Both the position numbers and the translations under genes were made by a program. A stretch of DNA of 12,937 nucleotides from SVEL01 sp045126215 (GTDB lineage Bacteria > Bacillota > Clostridia > Lachnospirales > Lachnospiraceae): assembly GCA_045126215.1 (NCBI GenBank), contig JBGVOD010000050.1, positions 1 to 12,937 on the forward strand, in the 5' to 3' direction. Each line of letters begins with the position of its first letter. The stretch's first letter is position 1. Under the pieces are notes generated by a model. That model did no database searches and was not told the DNA's origin. It worked only from the letters and a program-made list of their open reading frames with translations. Of this stretch, positions 4,388-12,592 are shown piece after piece.

Positions 4388-7300
4388 ATGTACGACAAAG
4401 TGTCTACCAATCTCAATTTCGTTGAGAGAGAAAAGAAAACAGAAAAGTTCTGGAAAGACAATGATATTTTCAGAAAATCAATGGAAAATAGAAAAGAAGG
4501 CGAAACATATACTTTCTATGATGGCCCTCCAACAGCAAATGGAAAGCCACATATCGGACATGTTCTTACTCGTGTTATTAAGGATATGATTCCTAGATAT
4601 AGAACAATGAAGGGATATATGGTTCCTAGAAAAGCAGGATGGGATACACATGGTCTTCCAGTAGAGTTAGAGGTTGAAAAGTTACTTGGTCTTGATGGCA
4701 AGGATCAGATTGAAGAATATGGTATGGAACCTTTCATTGAAAAATGTAAGGAAAGTGTTTGGAAATACAAGGGTATGTGGGAAGATTTCTCAGGTACAGT
4801 AGGTTTCTGGGCAGATATGGATAATCCATATGTAACATATGATAATGATTTCATTGAGTCTGAATGGTGGGCACTTAAGCAGATTTGGGATAAGAAGCTT
4901 TTATATAAAGGTTTCAAGATTGTACCTTACTGTCCACGTTGTGGAACTCCTCTTTCAAGTCAGGAAGTTGCACAGGGATACAAGGATGTTAAGGAACGCT
5001 CAGCTATCGCTAGATTCAAGGTAAAGGATGAAGATGCATATATTCTTGCATGGACAACAACACCTTGGACACTTCCATCAAACGTTGCTCTTTGTGTAAA
5101 TCCAAATGAAACATATGCAAAAGTAAAGGCAGCAGATGGATATACTTACTATATGGCAGAGGCACTTCTTGATACAGTTCTTGGAAAGCTTGCTGTTAAG
5201 GCTGACCCAGAGAATGGTGTAGAAGCTAAGCCTGCATATGAAATTTTAGAAAAATTCGTTGGTAAAGACCTTGAATATAAAGAATATGAGCCATTGTTTG
5301 ATTGTGCAGAAGAGATTTGCAAAAAGCAAAATAAGAAGGCTTACTTTGTTACATGTGATACATATGTAACTCTTACAGATGGTACCGGTGTAGTTCACAT
5401 TGCTCCTGCATTTGGTGAAGATGATGCAAAGGTTGGACGTAACTATGATCTTCCATTCGTACAGCTTGTAAACGGCAAGGGTGAAATGACAGAAGAGACA
5501 CCATATGCTGGTGTGTTCTGCAAAAAGGCTGATCCAATGGTTCTTACAGACCTTGAAAAGAAGGGACTTCTGTACGATGCTCCTAAGTTTGAACATAGCT
5601 ATCCACACTGTTGGAGATGTGATACTCCTCTTATCTATTATGCAAGAGAGTCTTGGTTTATTAAGATGACTGCTGTTAAGGATGACCTTATCAGAAATAA
5701 CAATACAATCAACTGGATTCCGGAATCAATCGGTACAGGTAGATTTGGTAACTGGCTTGAAAATGTTCAGGACTGGGGTGTATCTCGTAATCGTTATTGG
5801 GGAACTCCTATGAACATCTGGGAATGTGAGTGCGGACATCAGCATGCAATTGGAAGCCGTGAAGAATTAGTTCAGATGAGCGGTAATGAAAAGGCTAAAA
5901 CTGTTGAATTCCACAGACCATACATTGATGAAATCACAATTAAGTGTCCTAAGTGTGGTAAGGATATGAAGAGAATTCCAGAAGTATTAGACTGTTGGTT
6001 CGATTCAGGTGCAATGCCTTTTGCACAACATCACTATCCTTTTGAAAATAAAGATTTATTTGAAGCACAGTTCCCAGCTGACTTTATTTCAGAAGCTGTT
6101 GACCAGACAAGAGGATGGTTCTATACACTTCTTGCAGAATCAACATTATTATTCAATAAGGCACCATACAAGAATGTTATCGTTTTAGGCCACGTTCAGG
6201 ATGAAAATGGTCAGAAGATGAGTAAGTCGAAGGGAAATGCTGTAGATCCATTCTCAGCACTTGAAACACACGGTGCAGACGCAATCAGATGGTATTTCTA
6301 CATTAACTCAGCTCCTTGGCTTCCAAACAGATTCCATGACAAGGCTGTAACAGAGGGTCAGAGAAAGTTCATGGGTACACTTTGGAACACATATGCTTTC
6401 TATGTTTTATATGCAGAAATTGATCAGTTTGATCCAAGTAAGTACACACTTGATTATGATAAACTTCCAGTAATGGATAAATGGTTACTTTCAAAGCTCA
6501 ATACAGTAGTTGGCGAAGTTGATAACAATCTTGAAAACTACAGAATTCCAGAAGCTGCAAGAGCATTACAGGATTTTGTGGATGAAATGAGTAACTGGTA
6601 TGTTCGTCGTTCAAGAGACAGATATTGGGCTAAGGGTATGGAGCAGGATAAGATAAATGCTTATATGACTCTTTACACAGCACTTGTTACTATATGTAAG
6701 GCAGCTGCTCCAATGATTCCTTTTATGACAGAGGATATTTATCAGAACCTTGTTAGAAATATTGATAAAAATGCTCCAGAAAGTATTCATTTATGTGACT
6801 TCCCAGTAGTTGATGAGAAGTTGATTGATAAAGAACTTGAAGACCAGATGGAAAAAGTTCTTGATATCGTAGTAATGGGTAGAGCTGCAAGAAATGAATC
6901 TAACATAAAGAATCGTCAGCCAATTGGTAAGATGTATGTTAAGGCTGATTTTGAATTGTCTAAGTTCTATGTAGACATTATTGCAGACGAATTAAATGTT
7001 AAAAATGTTGAATTTACAAATGATGTAAGAAACTTTACAACATACACATTCAAGCCACAGCTTAAGACAGTTGGTCCAAAGTATGGAAAACAGCTTGGCG
7101 CTATTAAAGAGTATCTTTCAAATCTTGATGGTAATGATGCAATGGATAAGCTCAATGCAGGTGAAAATCTTGTATTTGATGCAAATGGACCTGTTGAACT
7201 TACAAAGGAAGATCTTCTTATTGAAATGACTCAGATGGAAGGCTATGTATCACAGAATGATAATAATATAACAGTAGTTCTTGATACAAATCTTACAGAA

Positions 7301-7561
7301 GAACTTATTGAAGAAGGTTTTGTAAGAGAAATTATTTCAAAGGTTCAGACTATGAGAAAAGAAGCTGACTTTGAAGTGATGGATATGATTACAATCTATG
7401 CTGATAAGAATGAAAAGATTATGGATATTATCAGCAAGAATAAAGATATGATCATTTCAGAAGTAATGGCTAATGAAGTTGTTTGTGGTTCTACAGATGG
7501 TTATGTGAAAGAATGGAATATTAACGGTGAAGATGTAACTCTTGCAGTTAAGAAGAACTAG
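4388..7561 (+). CDS. ileS: Isoleucyl-tRNA synthetase, long (type 2, eukaryote-like) form
   Basis: The enzyme joins isoleucine to tRNA-Ile using ATP in the cytoplasm. The start is the ATG at 4388 behind AAAAGGAG; the frame runs further up, but that part lies inside the terminator. The product is 1057 residues. Class I signatures are HIGH at 55-58 (after GPPTANGKP) and KMSKS at 610-614. The editing domain (CP1) shows WTTTPW at 222-227 and GTGVVHIAPAFGEDD from 332, with the conserved acidic pair. Paired cysteines C182/C185 with C408/C411, and C480/C482 with C520/C523, look like zinc knuckles. A tRNA-binding domain fills the C-terminal third. The length of over 1000 residues and the motif wording match IleS type 2, which is typically much less sensitive to mupirocin than the ~920-residue type 1. 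Its own promoter and T-box make it a single-gene unit. Confidence 0.96.
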   Translation: MYDKVSTNLNFVEREKKTEKFWKDNDIFRKSMENRKEGETYTFYDGPPTANGKPHIGHVLTRVIKDMIPRYRTMKGYMVPRKAGWDTHGLPVELEVEKLLGLDGKDQIEEYGMEPFIEKCKESVWKYKGMWEDFSGTVGFWADMDNPYVTYDNDFIESEWWALKQIWDKKLLYKGFKIVPYCPRCGTPLSSQEVAQGYKDVKERSAIARFKVKDEDAYILAWTTTPWTLPSNVALCVNPNETYAKVKAADGYTYYMAEALLDTVLGKLAVKADPENGVEAKPAYEILEKFVGKDLEYKEYEPLFDCAEEICKKQNKKAYFVTCDTYVTLTDGTGVVHIAPAFGEDDAKVGRNYDLPFVQLVNGKGEMTEETPYAGVFCKKADPMVLTDLEKKGLLYDAPKFEHSYPHCWRCDTPLIYYARESWFIKMTAVKDDLIRNNNTINWIPESIGTGRFGNWLENVQDWGVSRNRYWGTPMNIWECECGHQHAIGSREELVQMSGNEKAKTVEFHRPYIDEITIKCPKCGKDMKRIPEVLDCWFDSGAMPFAQHHYPFENKDLFEAQFPADFISEAVDQTRGWFYTLLAESTLLFNKAPYKNVIVLGHVQDENGQKMSKSKGNAVDPFSALETHGADAIRWYFYINSAPWLPNRFHDKAVTEGQRKFMGTLWNTYAFYVLYAEIDQFDPSKYTLDYDKLPVMDKWLLSKLNTVVGEVDNNLENYRIPEAARALQDFVDEMSNWYVRRSRDRYWAKGMEQDKINAYMTLYTALVTICKAAAPMIPFMTEDIYQNLVRNIDKNAPESIHLCDFPVVDEKLIDKELEDQMEKVLDIVVMGRAARNESNIKNRQPIGKMYVKADFELSKFYVDIIADELNVKNVEFTNDVRNFTTYTFKPQLKTVGPKYGKQLGAIKEYLSNLDGNDAMDKLNAGENLVFDANGPVELTKEDLLIEMTQMEGYVSQNDNNITVVLDTNLTEELIEEGFVREIISKVQTMRKEADFEVMDMITIYADKNEKIMDIISKNKDMIISEVMANEVVCGSTDGYVKEWNINGEDVTLAVKKN

Positions 7562-7604
7562 GTGTAACACTGGTCTTGTCATTATACATCGTGAAATGAG
7601 GCGA

Positions 7605-7643
7605 ATACCGCCAGGATTTATTATAGTCCTGGTGGTATTTTTG
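7605..7643 (+). terminator. ileS rho-independent terminator
   Basis: ATACCGCCAGGA (7605-7616) pairs with TCCTGGTGGTAT (7627-7638) with one G-U wobble around a 10-base loop, followed by a T-run. It lies 44 bases after the ileS stop. Confidence 0.9.
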
Positions 7644-7659
7644 TTGCACCAGACCGGCA

Positions 7660-7679
7660 AGCACTATCATGCTTGCATG
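7660..7679. repeat. Short perfect hairpin after the ileS terminator
   Basis: GCAAGCA and TGCTTGC form a perfect 7-bp stem with a six-base loop (about 7658-7677). No T-run follows. It lies in the gap between ileS and glgP, whose remaining bases hold the glgP promoter. Its role is unknown. Confidence 0.4.
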
Positions 7680-7770
7680 AAATGGTATTTGCCAGTATCT
7701 CTTGATATTGTTTTGAGAGTTGTCATTTAAGGGAGAGTAAGAATGAAAACTTAAAATTAAACTATATAAA

Positions 7771-7798
7771 TTGAAAATTATAAATTATAGTGTATAAT
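7771..7798 (+). promoter_or_regulatory. Sigma-A-type promoter of glgP
   Basis: TTGAAA (7771-7776) and a perfect TATAAT (7793-7798) are 16 bases apart in a very AT-rich setting, about 60 bases before the glgP start codon. It follows the ileS terminator, so glgP is transcribed separately. Confidence 0.7.
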
Positions 7799-7857
7799 GG
7801 TTGTAAAGGTATGAAACGTAGGTAAAGTATAGAAATCTGGCTAGGAGGAAAATTAAT

Positions 7858-10305
7858 ATGGTATCAGAATTTTCGAAGGAAGAATTCAAAAAAGAGGTAA
7901 ATGATTATGTAAAAGTCGTTTCCAGAAAAACCATTGAGGATGCAACACAGCTTGATATTTTTCAGGGAGTTGCGTATGGATTAAAGGATTATATTATAGA
8001 TGAGTGGATTAATACTCATAAAGAGTATGAAAAGCAAGATTTAAAGACAGTTTATTATTTGTCTATGGAGTTTCTTACAGGACGAGCTCTTGGCAATATG
8101 ATAATAAACCTTTCTGCAAGAAATGAGATAAAAGAGGCGATAGAAGAGTTGGGGCTTGATTTGAATGCACTTGAGGATCAGGAGCCTGATGCAGCCCTTG
8201 GAAATGGAGGCCTTGGAAGATTGGCTGCGTGTTTTCTTGATTCGCTTGCAACTCTTGGATATCCGGCATATGGATGTGGTATCAGGTACAGATATGGTAT
8301 GTTTAAGCAAAAGATTGAGAATGGATATCAGGTAGAAGTGCCTGATAACTGGCTTGCTCATGGAAATCCATTTGAAGTTCGAAGAGAAGAATATGCCTGT
8401 GAAGTTAAGTTTGGAGGATATACTAACTGGGTGAAAGGCGAAGATGGAAAAGAGAAAATTGCCTGTGAGGGATACCGTTCTGTTAGGGCTGTCCCATACG
8501 ATTTACCTATTGTTGGATACGATAATGGTGTTGTAAATACTTTGCGTATATGGGATGCTGAACCAATTCAGCATTTTATTCTTGATTCTTTTAACAGAGG
8601 GGATTTTATGAAAGCCACTGAAGAAGAGAATCTTGCAAAGAGTATTGTTGAAGTGTTGTATCCATGTGATGACCATTATGCAGGTAAGGAATTAAGACTT
8701 AAACAGCAGTATTTCTTTGTATCGGCAACTGTTCAGACAGCAGTAAAAAAATATCTTGATAATCATGATGATGTCCGCAAGTTATATGAAAAGGTTGTAT
8801 TCCAGATGAATGACACACATCCAACCATATGTGTAGCTGAGCTTATGAGAGTCTTGATGGATGAATATAGCCTCGAATGGGACGAGGCTTGGGATGTTGT
8901 TACAAAGTGTACAGCATATACAAACCATACAATTATGGCAGAAGCACTTGAGAAATGGCCTGTAGACTTATTCAAAAACCTTCTTCCAAGAAGCTTTCAG
9001 ATTATTGAAGAAATCAATCGAAGATTTGTTGAAAAAATCAGAGAACAGTTCCCAGGAGACGATGCGAAGGTTGATAGAATGAGCATTATTCACGATGGAC
9101 AGGTTAAGATGGCCAATCTTGCAATTTGCGCTGCTTTTTCAGTAAATGGTGTTGCAAAGCTTCATACAGAGATTTTGAAAAATCAGGAATTAAAAGATTT
9201 CTACGATATGATGCCTGCAAAGTTCAACAATAAAACAAATGGTATTACACAGAGAAGATTTTTGTTGCACGGAAATCCTTTATTGGCAGACTGGGTGACA
9301 TCAAAAGTTGGAGATAAATGGACGACAGATTTATCTCAGATAAAGAAGCTTGAAGCTTTTGCAAATGATAATGCATCACAGCAGGAATTTATTAATATTA
9401 AGTATAAGAATAAGGTGCGTTTAGCAAAATATATTAAGGAACATAATGGTATTGACGTAAATCCATATTCAATCTTTGATGTTCAGGTAAAACGTTTACA
9501 TGAATATAAGAGACAGCTTCTTAATATTCTTCATATAATGTATCTTTATAATGAGATTAAGGATCATCCCGAAAGACCATTTACACCAAGAACATTTATT
9601 TTTGGTGCTAAGGCAGCGGCCGGATATAGAAGGGCAAAGCTTACAATCAAGCTAATTAACAGCGTTGCAGAAGTTATTAATAATGATAAGTCTATTGAGG
9701 GAAAGATAAAAGTTGTATTTATTGAAAATTACTGTGTATCAAATGCAGAAATTTTATTTGCAGCAGCTGATGTGAGTGAACAGATTTCCACAGCCAGTAA
9801 AGAAGCTTCTGGAACAGGTAATATGAAGTTTATGCTTAATGGAGCGCTTACACTCGGTACAATGGATGGAGCAAATGTTGAAATTGTAGAAGAGGTAGGA
9901 GCTGAAAATGCTTTTATCTTCGGACTTTCAGCTGATGAAGTAATCAATTACGAAAAAAATGGCGGATATAATCCATGGGATATCTATAATAATGATATGG
10001 ATATCAGAGAAGTATTGATGCAGCTTATAAATGGAACATATGCTCCTGATGATACAGAAAGATTCAGAGAGTTATATGATTCATTACTGAATGACTACTA
10101 TGGAACTCCTGACAGATTCTTTATTTTAAAAGACTTCAGATCATATGCCGAAGCACAAAAGAAGGTGGAGGAGGCATATAAAGATCCATTGGGTTGGGCA
10201 AGAAAAGCAATCATCAATATTGCAAATGTTGGCAAGTTCTCTTCTGACAGGACTATTGAAGAGTATGCAAAAGAGATATGGAATCTTCAAAAAGTAAATA
10301 TATAA
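7858..10305 (+). CDS. glgP: Glycogen/starch alpha-glucan phosphorylase
   Basis: The enzyme releases glucose-1-phosphate from the ends of alpha-1,4-glucans (glycogen, maltodextrins) with phosphate, using pyridoxal phosphate, in the cytoplasm. The 815-residue length is standard for GT35 phosphorylases. Key marks are the N-terminal glucan-binding wall with VYYLSMEFLTGRAL, GNGGLGRLAACFLDSLA from residue 115, NDTHPT near 319, VKRLHEYKRQLLN around 544-556, and EASGTGNMKF, where Lys657 should hold the PLP. It also has GTMDGANVEI just after it. AGGAGG (7843-7848) nine bases upstream fixes the ATG. It has its own promoter, and no strong terminator separates it from the next gene; a weak AT-rich hairpin lies at 10340-10377. 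It probably supplies carbon from stored glycogen, which in clostridia may feed sporulation. Confidence 0.97.
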   Translation: MVSEFSKEEFKKEVNDYVKVVSRKTIEDATQLDIFQGVAYGLKDYIIDEWINTHKEYEKQDLKTVYYLSMEFLTGRALGNMIINLSARNEIKEAIEELGLDLNALEDQEPDAALGNGGLGRLAACFLDSLATLGYPAYGCGIRYRYGMFKQKIENGYQVEVPDNWLAHGNPFEVRREEYACEVKFGGYTNWVKGEDGKEKIACEGYRSVRAVPYDLPIVGYDNGVVNTLRIWDAEPIQHFILDSFNRGDFMKATEEENLAKSIVEVLYPCDDHYAGKELRLKQQYFFVSATVQTAVKKYLDNHDDVRKLYEKVVFQMNDTHPTICVAELMRVLMDEYSLEWDEAWDVVTKCTAYTNHTIMAEALEKWPVDLFKNLLPRSFQIIEEINRRFVEKIREQFPGDDAKVDRMSIIHDGQVKMANLAICAAFSVNGVAKLHTEILKNQELKDFYDMMPAKFNNKTNGITQRRFLLHGNPLLADWVTSKVGDKWTTDLSQIKKLEAFANDNASQQEFINIKYKNKVRLAKYIKEHNGIDVNPYSIFDVQVKRLHEYKRQLLNILHIMYLYNEIKDHPERPFTPRTFIFGAKAAAGYRRAKLTIKLINSVAEVINNDKSIEGKIKVVFIENYCVSNAEILFAAADVSEQISTASKEASGTGNMKFMLNGALTLGTMDGANVEIVEEVGAENAFIFGLSADEVINYEKNGGYNPWDIYNNDMDIREVLMQLINGTYAPDDTERFRELYDSLLNDYYGTPDRFFILKDFRSYAEAQKKVEEAYKDPLGWARKAIINIANVGKFSSDRTIEEYAKEIWNLQKVNI

Positions 10306-10313
10306 GATTTGCG

Positions 10314-10343
10314 TCATATCTTTGTATAGCCTGTCATATAAAT
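10314..10343 (+). promoter_or_regulatory. Candidate sigma-E-type promoter of the spoIID-like gene
   Basis: TCATATC (10314-10320) and CATATAAAT (10335-10343) are 14 bases apart, close to the Bacillus sigma-E pattern (ATA-containing -35, CATACAnT-like -10). Mother-cell sigma-E control is known for spoIID in Bacillus. The match is by eye in AT-rich DNA. Confidence 0.5.
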
Positions 10344-10377
10344 AAAATGTAACTTTGAAAGACATATTTTATTTAGT
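10340..10377 (+). terminator. Weak AT-rich hairpin after glgP
   Basis: AAATAAAATGT pairs with ACATATTTTATTT, leaving a two-base bulge. It could act as a poor terminator for glgP, or lie in the leader of the next gene. The T-run is interrupted, so I give it low weight. Confidence 0.35.
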
Positions 10378-10386
10378 GAGCAGGAT

Positions 10387-11334
10387 ATGAAAAATAGTAT
10401 AATATATATATGCATAGTTATTGTAGCTTTTGTATGTACACCAGTGATATTGTTCGATATTTTTCTTAATAGGGACATTGATGATATATCGAAATACAAA
10501 ACATCTGATGATAGATGTATAGCAGTTTTAAATAAAGATGGTGACACATTATATAAGCTTTCGGTAGAAGAATTTCTACCATTAACGGTAGCAAAGCAGA
10601 TTGCAGTATATGAAGATGAAGAATATATAAAACTTTATACAGTGCTTATGAGAACATACATTTTAAGTTGTATGGGTGATGATGAAAAGATTGACACCGC
10701 CTCGCTTGCACTTCCATATGTTACTTATGATGAAATGGAAGAAGCATGGGGCGGTTCTTTTTATGACAATCTTGAAAAATATGAAAATGCAGTGCAGAGA
10801 ACAAGTAAGATTTGTATAGTTAGCGATGGAAAAATTGTGCTTCCGTATTTTCATGAAGTATCAGCAGGTAAAACGAGAAATGGAAGTGAAAATGAGGCTT
10901 TAAAAGATTTGAATTATCTGAAAAGTGTTGATAGTAATGATAGCGAATCAACTGAATTTATTAATCAATATATATTTAGCTCGAAGGAATTTTATCAGAA
11001 GCTTAAGGAGTACAGAGACAGTATAATTATTTCTGATGAAAATCCGCTCGAGGTCGTATCAATAGTTGAAAGAGATTCAGCTGGTTATGTAAAAACAATA
11101 CAGGTAGGTTCTACATTACTTTCAGGAGATGAGTTTATGGCTTGTTTTGGCCTGAAATCGCCGGAGTTTGTCATTGAGGAGGATGGCAGAGATATTATAA
11201 TCAGAACTACTGGAGTGGGAAATGGATATGGGCTGAGTTTGTATGGAGCAAAGGAGATGATAAAACAAGGAAAAACATATAATGAAGTGCTTAATTATTA
11301 TTATAATATGATAGAACTTGAAAATATTAAATGA
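10387..11334 (+). CDS. spoIID: SpoIID-like (SpoIID/LytB domain) protein with a substituted catalytic site
   Basis: SpoIID is a membrane-anchored lytic transglycosylase of the mother cell that thins septal peptidoglycan during engulfment. This 315-residue protein has one N-terminal membrane helix (about 4-25) and the SpoIID/LytB domain to its end. Residues 59-93 align without gaps to the core block of the family. The catalytic Glu of the A-x-E-M-P motif is Gln71 here (VAKQIAVY), and only MRTYIL (88-93) is well kept. FHEVSAGKTRNGSE (155-168) and the VERDSAGYVKTIQVG section are typical. The closing GHGxGxSQxGA motif is GNGYGLSLYGA (278-288). The cysteine/histidine section after ARTY is also absent. 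It is probably non-catalytic and perhaps a scaffold. The ribosome site is weak (GTGAG). A SpoIIQ-like gene follows, as in clostridia. Confidence 0.85.
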   Translation: MKNSIIYICIVIVAFVCTPVILFDIFLNRDIDDISKYKTSDDRCIAVLNKDGDTLYKLSVEEFLPLTVAKQIAVYEDEEYIKLYTVLMRTYILSCMGDDEKIDTASLALPYVTYDEMEEAWGGSFYDNLEKYENAVQRTSKICIVSDGKIVLPYFHEVSAGKTRNGSENEALKDLNYLKSVDSNDSESTEFINQYIFSSKEFYQKLKEYRDSIIISDENPLEVVSIVERDSAGYVKTIQVGSTLLSGDEFMACFGLKSPEFVIEEDGRDIIIRTTGVGNGYGLSLYGAKEMIKQGKTYNEVLNYYYNMIELENIK

Positions 11335-11397
11335 AGTGGAGTCTAAGTAAATGTTAATATAGTGGTCTCTTTTTGTAGAACAGGAGCGATTTTGTGG

Positions 11398-11462
11398 AAT
11401 TTACGTGTTGAAAAGAGGAATTGAAGAAAAAAACGTAAATCAAGAATAAAACAAGAAAGAAC
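11398..11462 (+). repeat. Tandem hairpin repeat, unit 1
   Basis: The first of two ~66-bp imperfect copies with starts 82 bases apart. ATTTACG (11399-11405) pairs with CGTAAAT (11434-11440) around a purine-rich 28-base loop containing AGAGGAATTGAAG, then CAAG/ACAAGAAAGAA follows. The interval 11335-11670 holds no gene apart from this duplication and the promoter below. Confidence 0.7.
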
Positions 11463-11479
11463 AAGCTAGATATTGGAGA

Positions 11480-11545
11480 AATTTACGTGTTAAAAAGAGG
11501 AATTGAAGAAAAAAAACCGTAAATCAAGGAAGAGACAAGAAAGAA
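11480..11545 (+). repeat. Tandem hairpin repeat, unit 2
   Basis: The second copy, with the same ATTTACG (11481-11487)/CGTAAAT (11518-11524) stem and a 30-base purine-rich loop. Loop length differs from unit 1 by two bases, while both stem arms are unchanged. That suggests the stem is what is conserved. Confidence 0.7.
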
Positions 11546-11602
11546 TCCTTAGTACAACAGACTCTTGCTTATATAAGAATATAATATATAAGTAAACTAT
11601 AT

Positions 11603-11631
11603 GTATAAATAACACAATTGAGGAAAAAATA
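11603..11631 (+). promoter_or_regulatory. Candidate sigma-F-type promoter of the spoIIQ-like gene
   Basis: GTATA (11603-11607) and GGAAAAAATA (11622-11631) are 14 bases apart. These fit the forespore sigma-F pattern (GyATA, then GGnnAnAnTA). spoIIQ is a classic sigma-F gene in Bacillus. The start codon lies 40 bases downstream. Confidence 0.5.
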
Positions 11632-11670
11632 TATCCTATAGTATGCAAGAAATTATGGAGGGATAAGCAT

Positions 11671-12585
11671 ATGGGATATAAAAAAAGCAAAAACAAAGCA
11701 AAGAAAATATTGGTTGCATCAGCGACAAGTGCACTTGCAGTATGTGCTGTAATTGGAGCGGTTTTAACATCTGATGAGAAAGGCGATTCAAAGGATGAGA
11801 CAGCAAAATATGCTGATTTAAATGAAACTACACAGAGCAGTGAAAAAAGATTTAATGATAAAGTCATTGATAGTATAAATGGTGATGATAAAAAAACGGC
11901 AGAAGAAGAGAAGAATACAACAAACAACAATATGAATAGTGAAGCAGATTTGCAGAAGAATAATCAAAAGAACAATGAAAATGATAATGAAAATAGTAAA
12001 GGTAATAGTAGCGAAAATAATAGTCTAAATAGCAATAGTAACAGCAATCAAAATAACGATCAGAATAACTTGCAGGCAGAAAATAACACATCCGCTCAGG
12101 CAAGCGATGGTAATAAAATAAATAATGAAGAAGTGGTCCAGCCGGCAGCAGTTTTACCTGAGTCTTCTGAAATAAAGAAGCAGGTAATTTGGCCTGTAGA
12201 AGGAAATATTCTGATAGATTATGATATGGAGAATCTTGTGTATTTCAAGACTATAGATAAATATAAATGTTCAGATGCAATCTGTATTCAGGCTGAAATA
12301 GGAACACCGGTATACTCGGGAGCCGATGGAACAATTATTGAAATTGATGAATGTGCCGAATATGGAAAGTATATGACGGTTGATATTGGGGATGGATATA
12401 CGATTACTTATGGTCAGCTTGATAATATACCTGTTAGTAGTGGACTTACAATCAGGAAAGGCGACTTGATTGGATATGTAGGAAAAGCTACAAGATTTTA
12501 TGCTCTTGAGGGAGATAATCTCTATGTGAAAATGACAAAAAATGGAGAGCTTGTGGACCCCACAGATTTCCTTGATTACGAATAA
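11671..12585 (+). CDS. spoIIQ: SpoIIQ-like protein with a degenerate LytM (M23) domain
   Basis: SpoIIQ spans the forespore membrane and binds SpoIIIAH across the intermembrane space, forming the engulfment channel. The 304-residue product has a basic start, one membrane helix (about 14-32), a long Asn/Ser/Glu-rich linker (about 33-165; extreme Asn content at 84-140) and a LytM domain at about 173-301. The LytM fold is clear from GTPVYSGADGTI, YGKYMTVDIGDGYTITYGQL, KGDLIGYVG and NGELVDPTDFL. All metal and catalytic positions are changed: the HxxxD pair falls at Ser201 and Cys205, YxHL is YGQL (Gln249), and HLH is NLY (283-285). It therefore cannot be a zinc endopeptidase and should act structurally. 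GGAGG (11657-11661) sets the ATG. The SpoIID-like neighbour supports the assignment. Confidence 0.83.
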   Translation: MGYKKSKNKAKKILVASATSALAVCAVIGAVLTSDEKGDSKDETAKYADLNETTQSSEKRFNDKVIDSINGDDKKTAEEEKNTTNNNMNSEADLQKNNQKNNENDNENSKGNSSENNSLNSNSNSNQNNDQNNLQAENNTSAQASDGNKINNEEVVQPAAVLPESSEIKKQVIWPVEGNILIDYDMENLVYFKTIDKYKCSDAICIQAEIGTPVYSGADGTIIEIDECAEYGKYMTVDIGDGYTITYGQLDNIPVSSGLTIRKGDLIGYVGKATRFYALEGDNLYVKMTKNGELVDPTDFLDYE

Positions 12586-12592
12586 GACAAGG

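Noticed and set aside
5246..5608. 120-codon open frame on the minus strand inside ileS
   Set aside because: It is the shadow of a long, well-supported gene. The composition is that of reverse-complemented coding DNA.
7743..7754. Mini-ORF ATG-AAA-ACT-TAA behind GGGAGAG
   Set aside because: A three-codon frame upstream of the glgP promoter. A ribosome-site look-alike in AT-rich DNA is likely by chance.
11490..11930. 146-codon open frame on the minus strand
   Set aside because: It is the antisense of the AT-rich spoIIQ leader and Asn-rich linker, with F/L/S-biased composition and no ribosome site.
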